From NCBI GenBank assembly GCA_006218045.1, contig VBWB01000016.1:124001-188000 (forward strand): 64,000 nucleotides of DNA. The letters are read 5' to 3'. The notes under the pieces were generated by a model. It did no database searches. It was not told where the DNA came from and saw nothing but the letters and a program-made list of their open reading frames with translations. Made by a program: the position numbers and the translations under genes. Below are positions 16,400 through 25,084 of this stretch, in pieces; the first letter of the stretch is position 1, and every line of letters starts with the position of its first letter. The DNA comes from Stygiobacter sp. Its GTDB lineage: Bacteria > Pseudomonadota > Alphaproteobacteria > Rhodospirillales > Magnetospirillaceae.

Positions 16400-16893
16400 C
16401 CGACCATGTCTTTAACGTCCTGTTCCTGTGCACCGGTAATTCCGCCCGTTCGATCATGGCCGAGGCCATCTTGAACGCCGACCTGTCCGGCAAGTTCAAG
16501 GCCTTCAGCGCCGGCAGCCAGCCCAAGGGCGAGATCGACCCCACCGTGCTGGCGCTGCTGAAAAAGACCAATTACCCCACCGATGGCCTGCGCTCGAAAT
16601 CCTGGGAGGAATTCGCGCAAGCGGGCGCGCCGGTCATGGATTTCGTCTTCACCGTCTGCGACAACGCCGCCGGCGAGGTTTGCCCCGTCTGGCCGGGCCA
16701 GCCGATGACCGCCCATTGGGGCGTGCCCGACCCGGTGGGCTTTGCTGGTTCCGAGGCGGAAAAGGCCGCCCATGCGGCGGAAATCATGCGCATGCTGCAC
16801 AGCCGCATCCAGATTTTCACGGCGCTGCCCATGCGCGGCCTCGACAAGCTGACCCTGCAAAAGCGTCTCACCGACATCGGCAAGAAAGACTGA
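16396..16893 (+). CDS. arsC: Arsenate reductase, thioredoxin-type (LMW phosphatase fold), copy 1
   Basis: 165 residues. The P-loop FLCTGNSARSIMAEAIL carries the first catalytic cysteine, and VCDNAAGEVCPVWPG carries the other two cysteines of the relay used by pI258-type ArsC to reduce arsenate to arsenite with thioredoxin. It differs from copy 2 downstream by extra residues near the middle and C-terminus. Translationally coupled to arsR by a 4-bp overlap; copy 2 begins 2 bp after its stop. Confidence 0.92.
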   Translation: MTDHVFNVLFLCTGNSARSIMAEAILNADLSGKFKAFSAGSQPKGEIDPTVLALLKKTNYPTDGLRSKSWEEFAQAGAPVMDFVFTVCDNAAGEVCPVWPGQPMTAHWGVPDPVGFAGSEAEKAAHAAEIMRMLHSRIQIFTALPMRGLDKLTLQKRLTDIGKKD

Positions 16894-16895
16894 CC

Positions 16896-17345
16896 ATGAC
16901 CACTAATGTTCTGGTGCTGTGTACCGGCAATTCCGCCCGCTCGGTCCTGGCAGAATGCCTGATCAACGATCTGGGCGGCGGCCAATGGCAGGCCTACAGC
17001 GCCGGAAGCAACCCCACCGGCATGGTCAACCCGCTGTCCATCGAGATCTTGCGGGAAAAAGGCCATGCCGCCCTTGGGTTGCGGTCGAAATCGTGGGACG
17101 AGTTCGCCCAAGCCGACGCGCCCCGGATGGATCTGGTCATCACCGTCTGCGACAACGCCGCCGGCGAGGTCTGTCCGATCTGGCCGGGCCATCCGTCCAA
17201 GCTCCATGTGGGCTTCCCCGACCCGGCGGCGGCGGAAGGCAGCCACGACGAGAAGCTGGCGGTATTCCGCCAAGTCTACGACATGATCAAAGCCAAGGTC
17301 GAACGTCTGATCGCCCTTGGCCCCGACCGCGCGGCAGAGGTGTAG
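16896..17345 (+). CDS. arsC: Arsenate reductase, thioredoxin-type, copy 2
   Basis: 149 residues with the same motifs as copy 1 (VLCTGNSARSVLAECLI; VCDNAAGEVCPIWPGHP) and SKSWDEFA against SKSWEEFA. The two copies are clearly paralogous but differ at many positions, so the duplication is not recent. It may differ in arsenate affinity or redox partner. The acr3 gene starts one base after its stop. Confidence 0.92.
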   Translation: MTTNVLVLCTGNSARSVLAECLINDLGGGQWQAYSAGSNPTGMVNPLSIEILREKGHAALGLRSKSWDEFAQADAPRMDLVITVCDNAAGEVCPIWPGHPSKLHVGFPDPAAAEGSHDEKLAVFRQVYDMIKAKVERLIALGPDRAAEV

Positions 17346-17346
17346 G

Positions 17347-18420
17347 ATGTCGGCCCAATGCGAAGTGGCCGGCAAAGCTGCCGCCAAGGCCCCCATGGGC
17401 TTTTTCGAGCGTTACCTGACCTTGTGGGTGGCCTTGTGCATCATCGCCGGGGTGGCGCTGGGGCATTTCATCCCGACGCCGTTCCAGGCCATCGGTCGCA
17501 TGGAAATCGCCCAGGTCAACCTGCCGGTGGCGGTGCTGATCTGGCTGATGGTCATCCCCATGCTGCTGAAGATCGATTTCGGCGCCCTGCATCAGGTCAA
17601 GGAGCATTGGAAGGGCATCGGCGTCACCTTGTTCATCAACTGGGCGGTGAAGCCGTTTTCCATGGCGCTCTTGGGCTATGTCTTCATCAGCACCTTGTTT
17701 CGGCCCTGGCTGCCGGCCGAGCAGATCGACAGCTACATCGCCGGCCTGATCCTGCTGGCGGCGGCGCCGTGCACCGCCATGGTCTTCGTCTGGTCCAACC
17801 TGACCAAGGGCGAGCCCCATTTCACCTTGTCGCAGGTGGCGCTGAACGACCTGATCATGGTCTTCGCCTTCGCCCCCATCGTCGGCCTGCTGCTGGGACT
17901 GTCCTCCATCACCGTGCCATGGAACACGCTTTTGCTGTCGGTGGTGCTTTACATCGTCATCCCGGTGATCGTCGCCCAGATCTGGCGCAAGGCATTGCTG
18001 GCCCGTGGCCCGCAAGCCCTGGCCGCCACCTTGGCCGTGCTGGGGCCGGCATCGCTGGCGGCGCTGCTGACCACCTTGGTGCTGCTGTTCGGCTTCCAAG
18101 GCGAACAGATCATCGCCCAGCCGCTGGTCATCCTGATGCTGGCGGTGCCCATCACCATCCAGGTCTATTTCAATTCCGGCCTCGCTTATCTGCTGTCGAA
18201 GAAACTGGGCGTCGCCCATTGCGTCGCCGGCCCGTCGGCGTTGATCGGCGCCAGCAATTTCTTTGAACTGGCGGTGGCCGCCGCCATCTCGCTGTTCGGC
18301 TTTCATTCGGGGGCGGCGTTGGCCACCGTGGTCGGCGTGCTGATCGAGGTTCCGGTCATGCTGTCGGTGGTGAAAATCGTCAATTCGTCCAAGGATTGGT
18401 ATGAAGGGAAAGCACCATGA
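17347..18420 (+). CDS. acr3: ACR3-family arsenite efflux permease
   Basis: 357 residues with about ten transmembrane helices. Diagnostic ACR3 segments are visible: VIPMLLKIDFGALHQV, LILLAAAPCTAMVFVWSNLT with the conserved transport cysteine, ALNDLIMVFAFAPIV, and SALIGASNFFELAVA. It exports As(III), and possibly Sb(III), across the inner membrane using the proton gradient. Its stop overlaps the arsD start (ATGA). The ArsD/ArsA pair downstream suggests ATP-assisted arsenite delivery. Confidence 0.95.
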   Translation: MSAQCEVAGKAAAKAPMGFFERYLTLWVALCIIAGVALGHFIPTPFQAIGRMEIAQVNLPVAVLIWLMVIPMLLKIDFGALHQVKEHWKGIGVTLFINWAVKPFSMALLGYVFISTLFRPWLPAEQIDSYIAGLILLAAAPCTAMVFVWSNLTKGEPHFTLSQVALNDLIMVFAFAPIVGLLLGLSSITVPWNTLLLSVVLYIVIPVIVAQIWRKALLARGPQALAATLAVLGPASLAALLTTLVLLFGFQGEQIIAQPLVILMLAVPITIQVYFNSGLAYLLSKKLGVAHCVAGPSALIGASNFFELAVAAAISLFGFHSGAALATVVGVLIEVPVMLSVVKIVNSSKDWYEGKAP

Positions 18421-18785
18421 CCAAACTTGAAGTCTATGATCCCGCCATGTGCTGCTCCACCGGCGTGTGCGGCCCCGACGTCGACCCGGTCCTGGTGGCC
18501 TTCGCCGCCGATCTGAAATGGGCGGCGGAACACGGCATCGAGGTGGTGCGCTACAATCTGGGCCAGGAGCCCCAGGCCTTTGTCGTCAACTCAGCGGTAG
18601 TCAAGGAAATGGAGGCCGGCATGGACCGTCTGCCGGTCATCGCCCTTGACGGCCACATCATTTCCACCGGTCTTTATCCGACCCGCGCGCAATTGGCGGC
18701 CAAGCTGGGCCTGGGCACCGCCCAGCCCAAGATCACCGTCAAGGAAGCCTCGTCGTGCTGCCCGCCCAAATCCGGGTGCTGTTAA
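18417..18785 (+). CDS. arsD: Arsenite metallochaperone ArsD
   Basis: 122 residues with a thioredoxin-like fold. Cys12-Cys13-Cys18 (YDPAMCCSTGVCGPDVDP) is the arsenite-transfer site of ArsD, and the C-terminus has two vicinal pairs (SSCCPPKSGCC). ArsD hands As(III) to ArsA and raises its affinity. It lies between acr3 and arsA, but 164 bp containing a perfect hairpin separates it from arsA. Confidence 0.93.
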   Translation: MTKLEVYDPAMCCSTGVCGPDVDPVLVAFAADLKWAAEHGIEVVRYNLGQEPQAFVVNSAVVKEMEAGMDRLPVIALDGHIISTGLYPTRAQLAAKLGLGTAQPKITVKEASSCCPPKSGCC

Positions 18786-18898
18786 TACGCAATCCCGCTG
18801 AGGTCGACTCATCGGGATTGGGGTAGGCCCAAGGGGCCGCGCGGCTCATGCCGCTGGAGGCAAGGATTGCCGAGCAACCCGCCCGCCGCTTGAGGGGG

Positions 18899-18922
18899 CC
18901 GCTGATCGGTCACGATCAGCGG
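18899..18922 (+). terminator. Perfect 10-bp hairpin between arsD and arsA
   Basis: CCGCTGATCG - GTCA - CGATCAGCGG, with no mismatch and a tetraloop, 27 bp before the arsA start. A weaker 7-bp stem (AATCCCG...CGGGATT) follows arsD at about 18789-18818. No T-run is present, so it may be an mRNA processing or stability element that sets the arsA level rather than a terminator. Confidence 0.4.
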
Positions 18923-18949
18923 GATATGGTATTTAAGGACATGATCATC

Positions 18950-20656
18950 ATGAACGCCTTGCCGATCCCCACCACCCGCCATGCTTTCTTCACCGGCAAG
19001 GGCGGCGTCGGCAAGACCTCGCTGTCTTGTGCCTGCGGCTTGGCCTTGGCCGAGACCGGCAAGCGGGTGCTGATCGTCAGCACCGACCCGGCGTCGAATC
19101 TGGACGAGGTGTTGGGCACGAAGCTTTCAGGCGTGCCCACCGCCATTGCCGGGGCGCCGGGCCTGTTCGCGCTCAACATCGACCCCGAGGCCGCCGCCCA
19201 CGACTACAAGGAACGCATGGTCGGCCCCTATCGCGGCATTCTGCCCGCCGCCGCCATCGCCAGCATGGAAGAGCAGTTTTCCGGCGCCTGCACGGTGGAA
19301 ATCGCCGCCTTCGACGAATTCGCCAAGCTGCTGGGCGATGAAACCGCCACCAGCGCCTTCGACCACGTCATCTTCGACACCGCGCCCACCGGCCATACTT
19401 TGCGGCTGCTGACCCTGCCGTCGGCCTGGACCGAGTTCATCGCCTCGTCCACCGGCGGCGCCTCGTGCCTGGGGCCGCTGGCCGGGCTGGAAAAGCAAAA
19501 GGCGCTTTATGCCGCCACCGTGGCGCAATTGTCCGACGCGGCTGCCACCACCATCATCCTGGTCAGCCGCCCGGAAAAATCAGCGCTGCGCGAGGCCGAG
19601 CGGACCAGAGGCGAACTGGCCGAGTTGGGGGTGAGCAATCTGCGCCTGGCCGTCAACGGTCTCTTCACCGCCCTTCGATCCGGCGATGCCATCGCCGATG
19701 CCATGACCGCGCGGGCTGCCCTTTCCCTGGCCGCCATGCCCCCGGCCCTGGCCGCGCTGCCGCGCCATGAGATCGGCTATGTCGCCAAGGGCACGGTCGG
19801 CCTCGACTCGCTGCGCGCCTTGGGACAGCCCATTCCCCCCGCCGTCATGATCGGGACCACGGTCCCACCCGACTTGCCGCCCGGCCTCGACGGCCTGATC
19901 GCCGAGGTCGCCGCCACCGGCCATGGCGTGATCATGACCATGGGCAAGGGCGGCGTCGGCAAGACCAGCGTCGCCGCCGCCATCGCCACCGCCCTGGCCC
20001 GGGCCGGCCACGCCGTCACCTTGTCGACCACCGACCCCGCCGCCCATGTGGCCGACGCGGTGGCCACCGACATCCCCGGCCTGAGCGTCACCCGCATCGA
20101 CCCGGAAGCCGAGGTCGCCCTTTATCGCGACGAGGTGCTGGCCAAGGCCGGCGCTGGTCTGGATTCTGGCGGTCGGGCCATGCTGGAAGAGGATCTGCGC
20201 TCGCCCTGCACCGAGGAGATTGCCGTCTTCCGCGCCTTCGCCCGCACCGTCGACCAGGGCCGCGACCGCTTCGTCGTGTTGGACACCGCTCCCACCGGCC
20301 ACACCATCTTGTTGCTGGACGCGGCCCAGGCCTATCACCGCGAAGTGCTGCGCACCCAGGCGGAAATGCCGCAAGCGGTGCGCGACCTGTTGCCGCGCCT
20401 GCGCGATGCCGATTACACCAAGACCATCATCGTCACCCTGGCCGAGGCCACCCCGGTGCACGAGGCCGAACGCCTGCAAGCCGACCTCGCCCGCGCCGTC
20501 ATCACCCCCTTCGCCTGGGTCATCAATCAAAGCCTGCTGGCCAGCGGTACCACCGACCCGGTGCTGGCCCTGCGCGGACAGTACGAAATTCCGTTCATCC
20601 AAAGGGTGACGCGGGATTTGTCGAAGCGTACGGTATTGATCCCCTGGCGGGCCTGA
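18950..20656 (+). CDS. arsA: Arsenite-transporting ATPase ArsA
   Basis: 568 residues with two homologous halves. Each half has a deviant Walker A (FTGKGGVGKTS at ~15-24; TMGKGGVGKTSVAA at ~330-342) and a switch region DTAPTGHT. ArsA takes As(III) from ArsD and powers export; with ACR3 it would energise that permease. The ATG at 18950 is chosen because AAGG lies 11 nt upstream; the ATG at 18941 is possible. The last codons lie in the first copy of a 30-bp tandem repeat. Confidence 0.93.
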   Translation: MNALPIPTTRHAFFTGKGGVGKTSLSCACGLALAETGKRVLIVSTDPASNLDEVLGTKLSGVPTAIAGAPGLFALNIDPEAAAHDYKERMVGPYRGILPAAAIASMEEQFSGACTVEIAAFDEFAKLLGDETATSAFDHVIFDTAPTGHTLRLLTLPSAWTEFIASSTGGASCLGPLAGLEKQKALYAATVAQLSDAAATTIILVSRPEKSALREAERTRGELAELGVSNLRLAVNGLFTALRSGDAIADAMTARAALSLAAMPPALAALPRHEIGYVAKGTVGLDSLRALGQPIPPAVMIGTTVPPDLPPGLDGLIAEVAATGHGVIMTMGKGGVGKTSVAAAIATALARAGHAVTLSTTDPAAHVADAVATDIPGLSVTRIDPEAEVALYRDEVLAKAGAGLDSGGRAMLEEDLRSPCTEEIAVFRAFARTVDQGRDRFVVLDTAPTGHTILLLDAAQAYHREVLRTQAEMPQAVRDLLPRLRDADYTKTIIVTLAEATPVHEAERLQADLARAVITPFAWVINQSLLASGTTDPVLALRGQYEIPFIQRVTRDLSKRTVLIPWRA

Positions 20657-20700
20657 CGCCCGCCGATCACCCCCTGGCGGGCCTGACGCCCGCCGATCAC
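20641..20700. repeat. Exact 30-bp tandem duplication carrying a hairpin
   Basis: Two identical head-to-tail copies, 20641-20670 and 20671-20700. Each contains the stem-loop GGCGGGC-CTGAC-GCCCGCC. The first copy includes the last four codons and stop of arsA. Neither hairpin has a T-run, but two stems in series could strengthen termination or protect the mRNA end. Confidence 0.9.
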
Positions 20701-20714
20701 CATAGGCCAGCGCC

Positions 20715-21410
20715 GTGCCGCGCTTTTCCGTCTCCCGACTGTGGCCGCGTCTGGCCATGGCAGCCTTCGTCGTGCTGGTGGCGGCGCCGCTGGCGCTGAC
20801 CTTGTTCTATCGCCTGGTGCCACCGCCGGTGACACCGCTGATGCTGATCCGTCTGGCCCAGGGGCACGGGCTGGACAAGGACTGGCAACCCCTTGAAGCC
20901 ATCTCGCCGCATCTGCGCCGAGCGGTGATCGGATCAGAGGACGGCACGTTCTGCACCCATTGGGGGTTTGACTGGCACGCCATCGACAACGCCATCGAAA
21001 AGTATGGCGAAGGCGGCAGGGTACTGGGGGCCAGCACCCTTTCCATGCAGACGGCCAAGAACCTGTATCTGTGGCCCAGCCGCACCTTCATCCGCAAGGG
21101 GCTGGAAGCCTATCTGACCCTGTACCTGGAAGCCCTGTGGCCCAAACGGCGGATATTGGAAGTCTATCTGAACATCGCCGAATTCGGCCCCGGCCTGTAC
21201 GGGGCCGAGGCGGCATCGCGCCGCCATTTCGGCAAATCGGCGGCGGCCCTGAGCGCGCGTGAAGCGGCGCTGCTGGCCGCCGTGCTGCCCAACCCGCTGG
21301 AACGCTCGGCCTCGAAGCCATCGTCCTATGTCGCCCGCCGCGCCGCCCTGATCGATGCCCGCGCCGATCAGGTGAGGCTGGGGAAAGATGGCGCCTGCGC
21401 CGGTGATTAG
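20715..21410 (+). CDS. mtgA: Monofunctional peptidoglycan glycosyltransferase MtgA
   Basis: 231 residues: one N-terminal membrane anchor ([19 protein letters not shown]) then a family 51 glycosyltransferase domain with [14 protein letters not shown] (catalytic Glu), [19 protein letters not shown] and [20 protein letters not shown]. It polymerises lipid II into glycan strands in the periplasm. The GTG at 20715 is used as start. The 3' end matters: a diverged copy of its last ~22 codons lies at 25085-25149, on the far side of the efflux cassette. Confidence 0.95.
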   Translation: MPRFSVSRLWPRLAMAAFVVLVAAPLALTLFYRLVPPPVTPLMLIRLAQGHGLDKDWQPLEAISPHLRRAVIGSEDGTFCTHWGFDWHAIDNAIEKYGEGGRVLGASTLSMQTAKNLYLWPSRTFIRKGLEAYLTLYLEALWPKRRILEVYLNIAEFGPGLYGAEAASRRHFGKSAAALSAREAALLAAVLPNPLERSASKPSSYVARRAALIDARADQVRLGKDGACAGD

Positions 21411-21559
21411 GCAGCCACCGCTTCGACCACACGGGCCAAGGCGTCCAGGCGGACACGAAACTCTTCGCGCGCCACATCGAAGCGGTGAAGATGCTGATTG
21501 ATCCGCCGCATACGCTCGGCAAGCGATGGTGAAAAAGCCGGTAAATCGGTTTTATTCAT
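21407..21559 (-). CDS. Small hypothetical protein, 50 residues
   Basis: Short soluble, helical, charged protein ([34 protein letters not shown]). The ATG at 21559 is preceded by AGGGGGG, a strong ribosome binding site, which makes it a credible gene. Its stop codon overlaps that of the convergent mtgA by three bases. It lies at the junction between mtgA and the efflux cassette. Function unknown; no recognisable domain. Confidence 0.55.
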   Translation of the reverse strand: MNKTDLPAFSPSLAERMRRINQHLHRFDVAREEFRVRLDALARVVEAVAA

Positions 21560-21656
21560 GATCTGCCCCCCTGATTTTGCAGGGAAAATAGCGCCTTTCC
21601 CATTGATGCATCCAGCATACATCAGAATGTCGGGCCTTGACCTGATCGCCGACCAC

Positions 21657-21679
21657 GTGCTAGTAAGTTAGCACTTACT
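21657..21679. promoter_or_regulatory. Two overlapping palindromes, likely TetR operator of the efflux cassette
   Basis: GTGCTA-6 nt-TAGCAC (21657-21674) overlaps AGTAAGT-TAGC-ACTTACT (21662-21679). Both are perfect inverted repeats and end 17 bp before the chosen adaptor start. The TetR regulator at the end of the same cassette is the obvious candidate ligand, which would make the operon autoregulated. Confidence 0.6.
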
Positions 21680-21696
21680 TACCAATGGATCGTGCC

Positions 21697-22614
21697 ATGA
21701 AAAAACGGCCTTCGACCACCGCCTCCCCCTTTATCGCCATCATCCTGACATCCTTGCTGATGGCGGATAGCGGCTTTATCTCTGCGGCCCAAGCCGCCGG
21801 CGACGCTCGCACGCAGGTTTACGGGCTGGGGACGATAGAGGCCAAGGTCTTGGCCCGCCTGGGATTCGAGGTGGCCGGACGCCTGACCGACATGGCCGTC
21901 GACCAAGGGCAGACGGTGGAAGCCGGGCGGGTTCTGGCCCGTCTCGATGCGTCCGAGCAAGCGGCGCGGTTGGCCCAGGCCGAAGCCGATTTGCGGCAGG
22001 CCGAAGCCGCCCAGGGTCAAGCCAAGGCTCGACTCGATCGGGCCAAGGCTCTATTGGTCCAGCGGCGCAGCATCAATGACCGTCGCCAGAGCCTGGTACG
22101 GCGCGGCACCGTGTCGCAGGAAGCGGCAGAAGACGCCGAGGCTGGATCCGCCGTCGCCGCCGCCGACGTCGCCGTTGCCGCCAGCGACGTGGAGGCCGCC
22201 CGCGGCGCCGCCGAAGCGGCGAAAGCCCGCATTCAGCTTGAACGTGCGGTGCTCGACAAATTCACGCTGTCCGCCCCCTTCCCGGCCCTGGTGGTCGAAC
22301 GCCTGCTGGAAAAGGGGGCGACGGTGGCTCCTGGCGGGATCGCGCTCACCGTTATCGATCCGTCCACCGTCTGGGTCCGCGCCTTTGTCGACGAATCCCT
22401 GGCCGGACGACTGGCCATCGGCCAGAAAACAAGCATCACCCTGCGCTCGCGCCCCGGTCAGCCCCTGAGCGGGCGGATCGCCCGCATCGATATCGAGAAC
22501 GACCGCGTTTCGGAAGAACGCAAGGTTCACGTCGCTTTCGATTCTCTCCCCACGAACTTCCATCTGGGTGAGCAGGCGGAAATCCTGGTCAACGCCGAAG
22601 GCGATCGGCCATGA
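21697..22614 (+). CDS. HlyD/RND-type periplasmic adaptor (membrane fusion protein)
   Basis: 305 residues: an N-terminal signal/anchor (SPFIAIILTSLLMADSGF), a lipoyl-like part (GTIEAKVLARLGFEVAGRLT), a long Ala/Arg-rich coiled coil (~90-190), the second lipoyl half (FTLSAPFPALVVERLLEKGA) and a beta-barrel. It links the inner-membrane ABC permease to the outer envelope, as in DevBCA or MacAB-like exporters. The ATG at 21697 begins a normal MKKR signal and follows GGAT; an in-frame ATG at 21685 abuts the operator. It overlaps the permease start (ATGA). Confidence 0.85.
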   Translation: MKKRPSTTASPFIAIILTSLLMADSGFISAAQAAGDARTQVYGLGTIEAKVLARLGFEVAGRLTDMAVDQGQTVEAGRVLARLDASEQAARLAQAEADLRQAEAAQGQAKARLDRAKALLVQRRSINDRRQSLVRRGTVSQEAAEDAEAGSAVAAADVAVAASDVEAARGAAEAAKARIQLERAVLDKFTLSAPFPALVVERLLEKGATVAPGGIALTVIDPSTVWVRAFVDESLAGRLAIGQKTSITLRSRPGQPLSGRIARIDIENDRVSEERKVHVAFDSLPTNFHLGEQAEILVNAEGDRP

Positions 22615-23741
22615 ATTTGGCTATTCGCGACATCCGCCATCATCTGGGCCGGTTCGTCCTGACCTGTCTTGGACTGGCGCTGTTGTTGGGCGTGGTCATC
22701 TCCATGATCGGCATCTATCGCGGTCTGGTGGCCGACGCCCTGGTCCTGGTCCGCGCCCCCCAGGCCGACCTGTGGGTGGTCGAGGGCGGCACACGCGGCC
22801 CCTTTGCCGAATCGTCGCGCCTGCCCTATGACACCCGCAACGCCATCGCCAGAATTGCCGGTATCGCCGAGGCCGGGGCCGTCACCTATCAATCGGTGCA
22901 GATCGAAACCGATGGTCACCGGCAACGATTATTCGTCATCGGCTATGAACCCGGGCGCCCAGGCGAACCGCATGGGGTGATCGAAGGCCAGCCCATCGAC
23001 CGCAGCCATTTCCAGGTGATCGCCGACCGCCGGTCGGGGCTGGCACTGGGCAGTACCCTGCGGCTGGGCGGCGACGATTTCACCATTGTCGGTCGCACCG
23101 CCGGCCACGTGGATTCCGCCGGCAACCCAGTGATCTACATGACCTTGAAGGATGCCCAGAAACTGCAATTCCAGCTGTTGGGCGGTGCCGCCCGCCAGCA
23201 AGCGGCGCGTGGCGAAAGCGCCAACAGCAACCAAGTCAACGCCATCCTGGCCCGCCTGCCCCCCGGCGGCGACGTCGCCGCCACCGTCGCCGCCGTCGAG
23301 CGCTGGAAGCACCTGTCCGCCCTGTCGCAACAAGACCAGGAAAACCTGCTGTTGGGCGCCGTGGTCGACAAAGCCCGCAAACAGATCGGCATGTTCACCG
23401 TGGTCCTGCTGACGGTGTCGACGGTGATCATCGCCCTGATCATCCACACCATGACCATGGATAAAAGGCGCGAGATCGCCACCTTGAAACTGATCGGCGC
23501 CCCCGACCGCACCATTTTGGCGCTGATCGTGCAGCAAGCCCTGCTGATGGGCGGCATCAGTTTCGTCACCGGCGCCGGCCTGATCACCGCCGTGGCCGGC
23601 TATTTTCCCCGCCGGGTCATGGTCGAGGCCGGCGATATCGCCGTTCTGGCGGCGGTGGTCGTGTTGGTCTGCGCCGTGGCCAGCCTGTTGGGGGTCCGCC
23701 AGGCCTTGCGCATCGACCCGGCCCAGGCCTTGGGGGGTTGA
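22611..23741 (+). CDS. ABC exporter permease, FtsX/DevC-like
   Basis: 376 residues with the FtsX/MacB layout: one N-terminal helix (FVLTCLGLALLLGVVISMIG), a large periplasmic domain (~40-260), then three helices (TVVLLTVSTVIIALIIHTMT; ALLMGGISFVTGAGLITAV; IAVLAAVVVLVCAVASLLG). DKRREIATLKLIGAP is the coupling segment typical of these permeases. It exports an unidentified molecule, using the adjacent ATPase. It is tightly packed between the adaptor (4-bp overlap) and the ATPase (2-bp gap). Confidence 0.88.
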   Translation: MNLAIRDIRHHLGRFVLTCLGLALLLGVVISMIGIYRGLVADALVLVRAPQADLWVVEGGTRGPFAESSRLPYDTRNAIARIAGIAEAGAVTYQSVQIETDGHRQRLFVIGYEPGRPGEPHGVIEGQPIDRSHFQVIADRRSGLALGSTLRLGGDDFTIVGRTAGHVDSAGNPVIYMTLKDAQKLQFQLLGGAARQQAARGESANSNQVNAILARLPPGGDVAATVAAVERWKHLSALSQQDQENLLLGAVVDKARKQIGMFTVVLLTVSTVIIALIIHTMTMDKRREIATLKLIGAPDRTILALIVQQALLMGGISFVTGAGLITAVAGYFPRRVMVEAGDIAVLAAVVVLVCAVASLLGVRQALRIDPAQALGG

Positions 23742-23743
23742 CC

Positions 23744-24439
23744 ATGACCGCATCTCCCGCTCCGTTGGTCAGCCTGCGCGGTGTCGCCAAGCATTATGGC
23801 GAGGGCAGCGCCCGCGTCGATGCCCTGAAACCGCTGGACCTGGACATCCAGGCCGGAACCGTAATCGGCCTGCTCGGCCCCAGCGGCTCGGGCAAAAGCA
23901 CGGTTCTCAACCTGATCGGCGCCATCGTCGAGCCCGATCAAGGCCGCATCGTCCTCGACGGCGAAACCGTCTATGACGGCGGCTGGTGCCGCCGCGACCT
24001 GCGCCGCTTACGGCTGGAAAAGATCGGCTTCATCTTCCAGTTCCACAACCTCATTCCGTTTTTGACCATCAGCGAGAATATCGAGGTGGTGCTGACCCTG
24101 GCAGGGCGGACCAAGGCCGAGGCGCGTCGCCGCGCCGCCGAATTGCTGGACTATCTTCAGGTGGAACGCCCCCGGGCCATGCCGTCGCAGGTGTCGGGCG
24201 GACAGGCCCAGCGGGTGGCCATCGCCCGCGCCTTGGCCAACAGCCCGCGTATCATCCTGGCCGATGAACCCACCGCCGCCCTCGATTCCGAACGCGCCGG
24301 CATCGTCATGGACCTGCTGCGCAAGGTGGCGCGGGACCAGGGAGCCAGCGTCATCGTCGTCACCCACGACGAAAAGATCATGGCCCGCTTCGACGCCCTG
24401 CACGTCCTGCGCGACGGGGTCCTGGTGGAACCATCATGA
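23744..24439 (+). CDS. ABC exporter ATP-binding protein, MacB/DevA/LolD-like
   Basis: 231 residues with Walker A GPSGSGKST, Q-loop FIFQFHNLIPF, signature VSGGQAQRVAIARAL, Walker B IILADEPTAALD and the switch His (VVTHDEK). It powers the FtsX-type permease encoded just upstream. The signature SGGQ and the length fit the LolD/DevA group. The stop overlaps the TetR start (ATGA). Confidence 0.92.
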   Translation: MTASPAPLVSLRGVAKHYGEGSARVDALKPLDLDIQAGTVIGLLGPSGSGKSTVLNLIGAIVEPDQGRIVLDGETVYDGGWCRRDLRRLRLEKIGFIFQFHNLIPFLTISENIEVVLTLAGRTKAEARRRAAELLDYLQVERPRAMPSQVSGGQAQRVAIARALANSPRIILADEPTAALDSERAGIVMDLLRKVARDQGASVIVVTHDEKIMARFDALHVLRDGVLVEPS

Positions 24440-24996
24440 CGCCACGTAAAACCGGCGAACAGCGCAAGGCGGAAATCATTGAAACCGCCCTGCTGCTGGC
24501 CGCCGAACTGGGCCCCGACCGCATCACCGCCGAAGCCATCGCGATCAGACTGGGGATCAGCCAACCGGCCATCTTCAAGCACTTTCCGCGCAAGGGCGAT
24601 ATCTGGGATGCGGTGATCGACTGGTTGGCCCGGTCCTTAGGCCGGGTCTGGACGGAAAGCACCACGGACGAGCCGCCCGAACAGCGCCTGTTCGCCCTGT
24701 TGGACGCCCATTTCGCCTTCATCGCCGCCCATCCCGCCGTGCCGCTGGTGTTGCTGTCGCCGGAATTGCAGGCCCGCCATCCGCCTCTGCGCCAGACGAT
24801 CATGCGGCTGATGGCGCTGTTCCATACCGAACTGCGACAAGCGATCAACGCCGGCCCCAGCCCACCGGGCAATGCCGACCAACGGGCATGGATGATGCTG
24901 TCCCTGGTCCAGGGCATTGCCGTCCGCTGGGCCCTGTCCGGCCACGCCTTCGACATCAGGGCCGAAGGTGGGGAACTGGTGAGACTTGTATGGTGA
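24436..24996 (+). CDS. TetR-family regulator of the efflux cassette, probably C-terminally altered
   Basis: 186 residues. The helix-turn-helix is clear (ITAEAIAIRLGISQPAIFKH followed by FPRKGDIWDAV). The C-terminal ligand domain is less conserved. It is the last gene of the adaptor-permease-ATPase operon and is the likely repressor acting on the palindromes at 21657-21679. Its final codons and stop lie within a transposon-like left end that starts at 24987, so the original C-terminus may have been replaced by insertion. Confidence 0.85.
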   Translation: MTPRKTGEQRKAEIIETALLLAAELGPDRITAEAIAIRLGISQPAIFKHFPRKGDIWDAVIDWLARSLGRVWTESTTDEPPEQRLFALLDAHFAFIAAHPAVPLVLLSPELQARHPPLRQTIMRLMALFHTELRQAINAGPSPPGNADQRAWMMLSLVQGIAVRWALSGHAFDIRAEGGELVRLVW

Positions 24997-25051
24997 CGCA
25001 ATTGTTTCATACTGAAACTGCGCTAAGTCATTGATTTTTCGTCACACGGAA
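24987..25051 (+). repeat. Tn7-like left-end element A, upstream of the NACHT gene
   Basis: Starts TGTATGGTGACG, contains GTTTCATACTGAAAC and ends CGTCACACGGA, so it has inverted GGTGACG/CGTCAC boxes at 24992 and 25040. Its 55-bp core (24992-25046) matches element B (27880-27934) at about 43 of 55 positions, in the same orientation. A further related site (GTTCCATACTG) lies at 25071-25081. It overlaps the tetR stop codon. It may be the left end of an older insertion, or a solo mini-element. Confidence 0.7.
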
Positions 25052-25084
25052 AAATCGTAACGACGTTAACGTTCCATACTGTCG

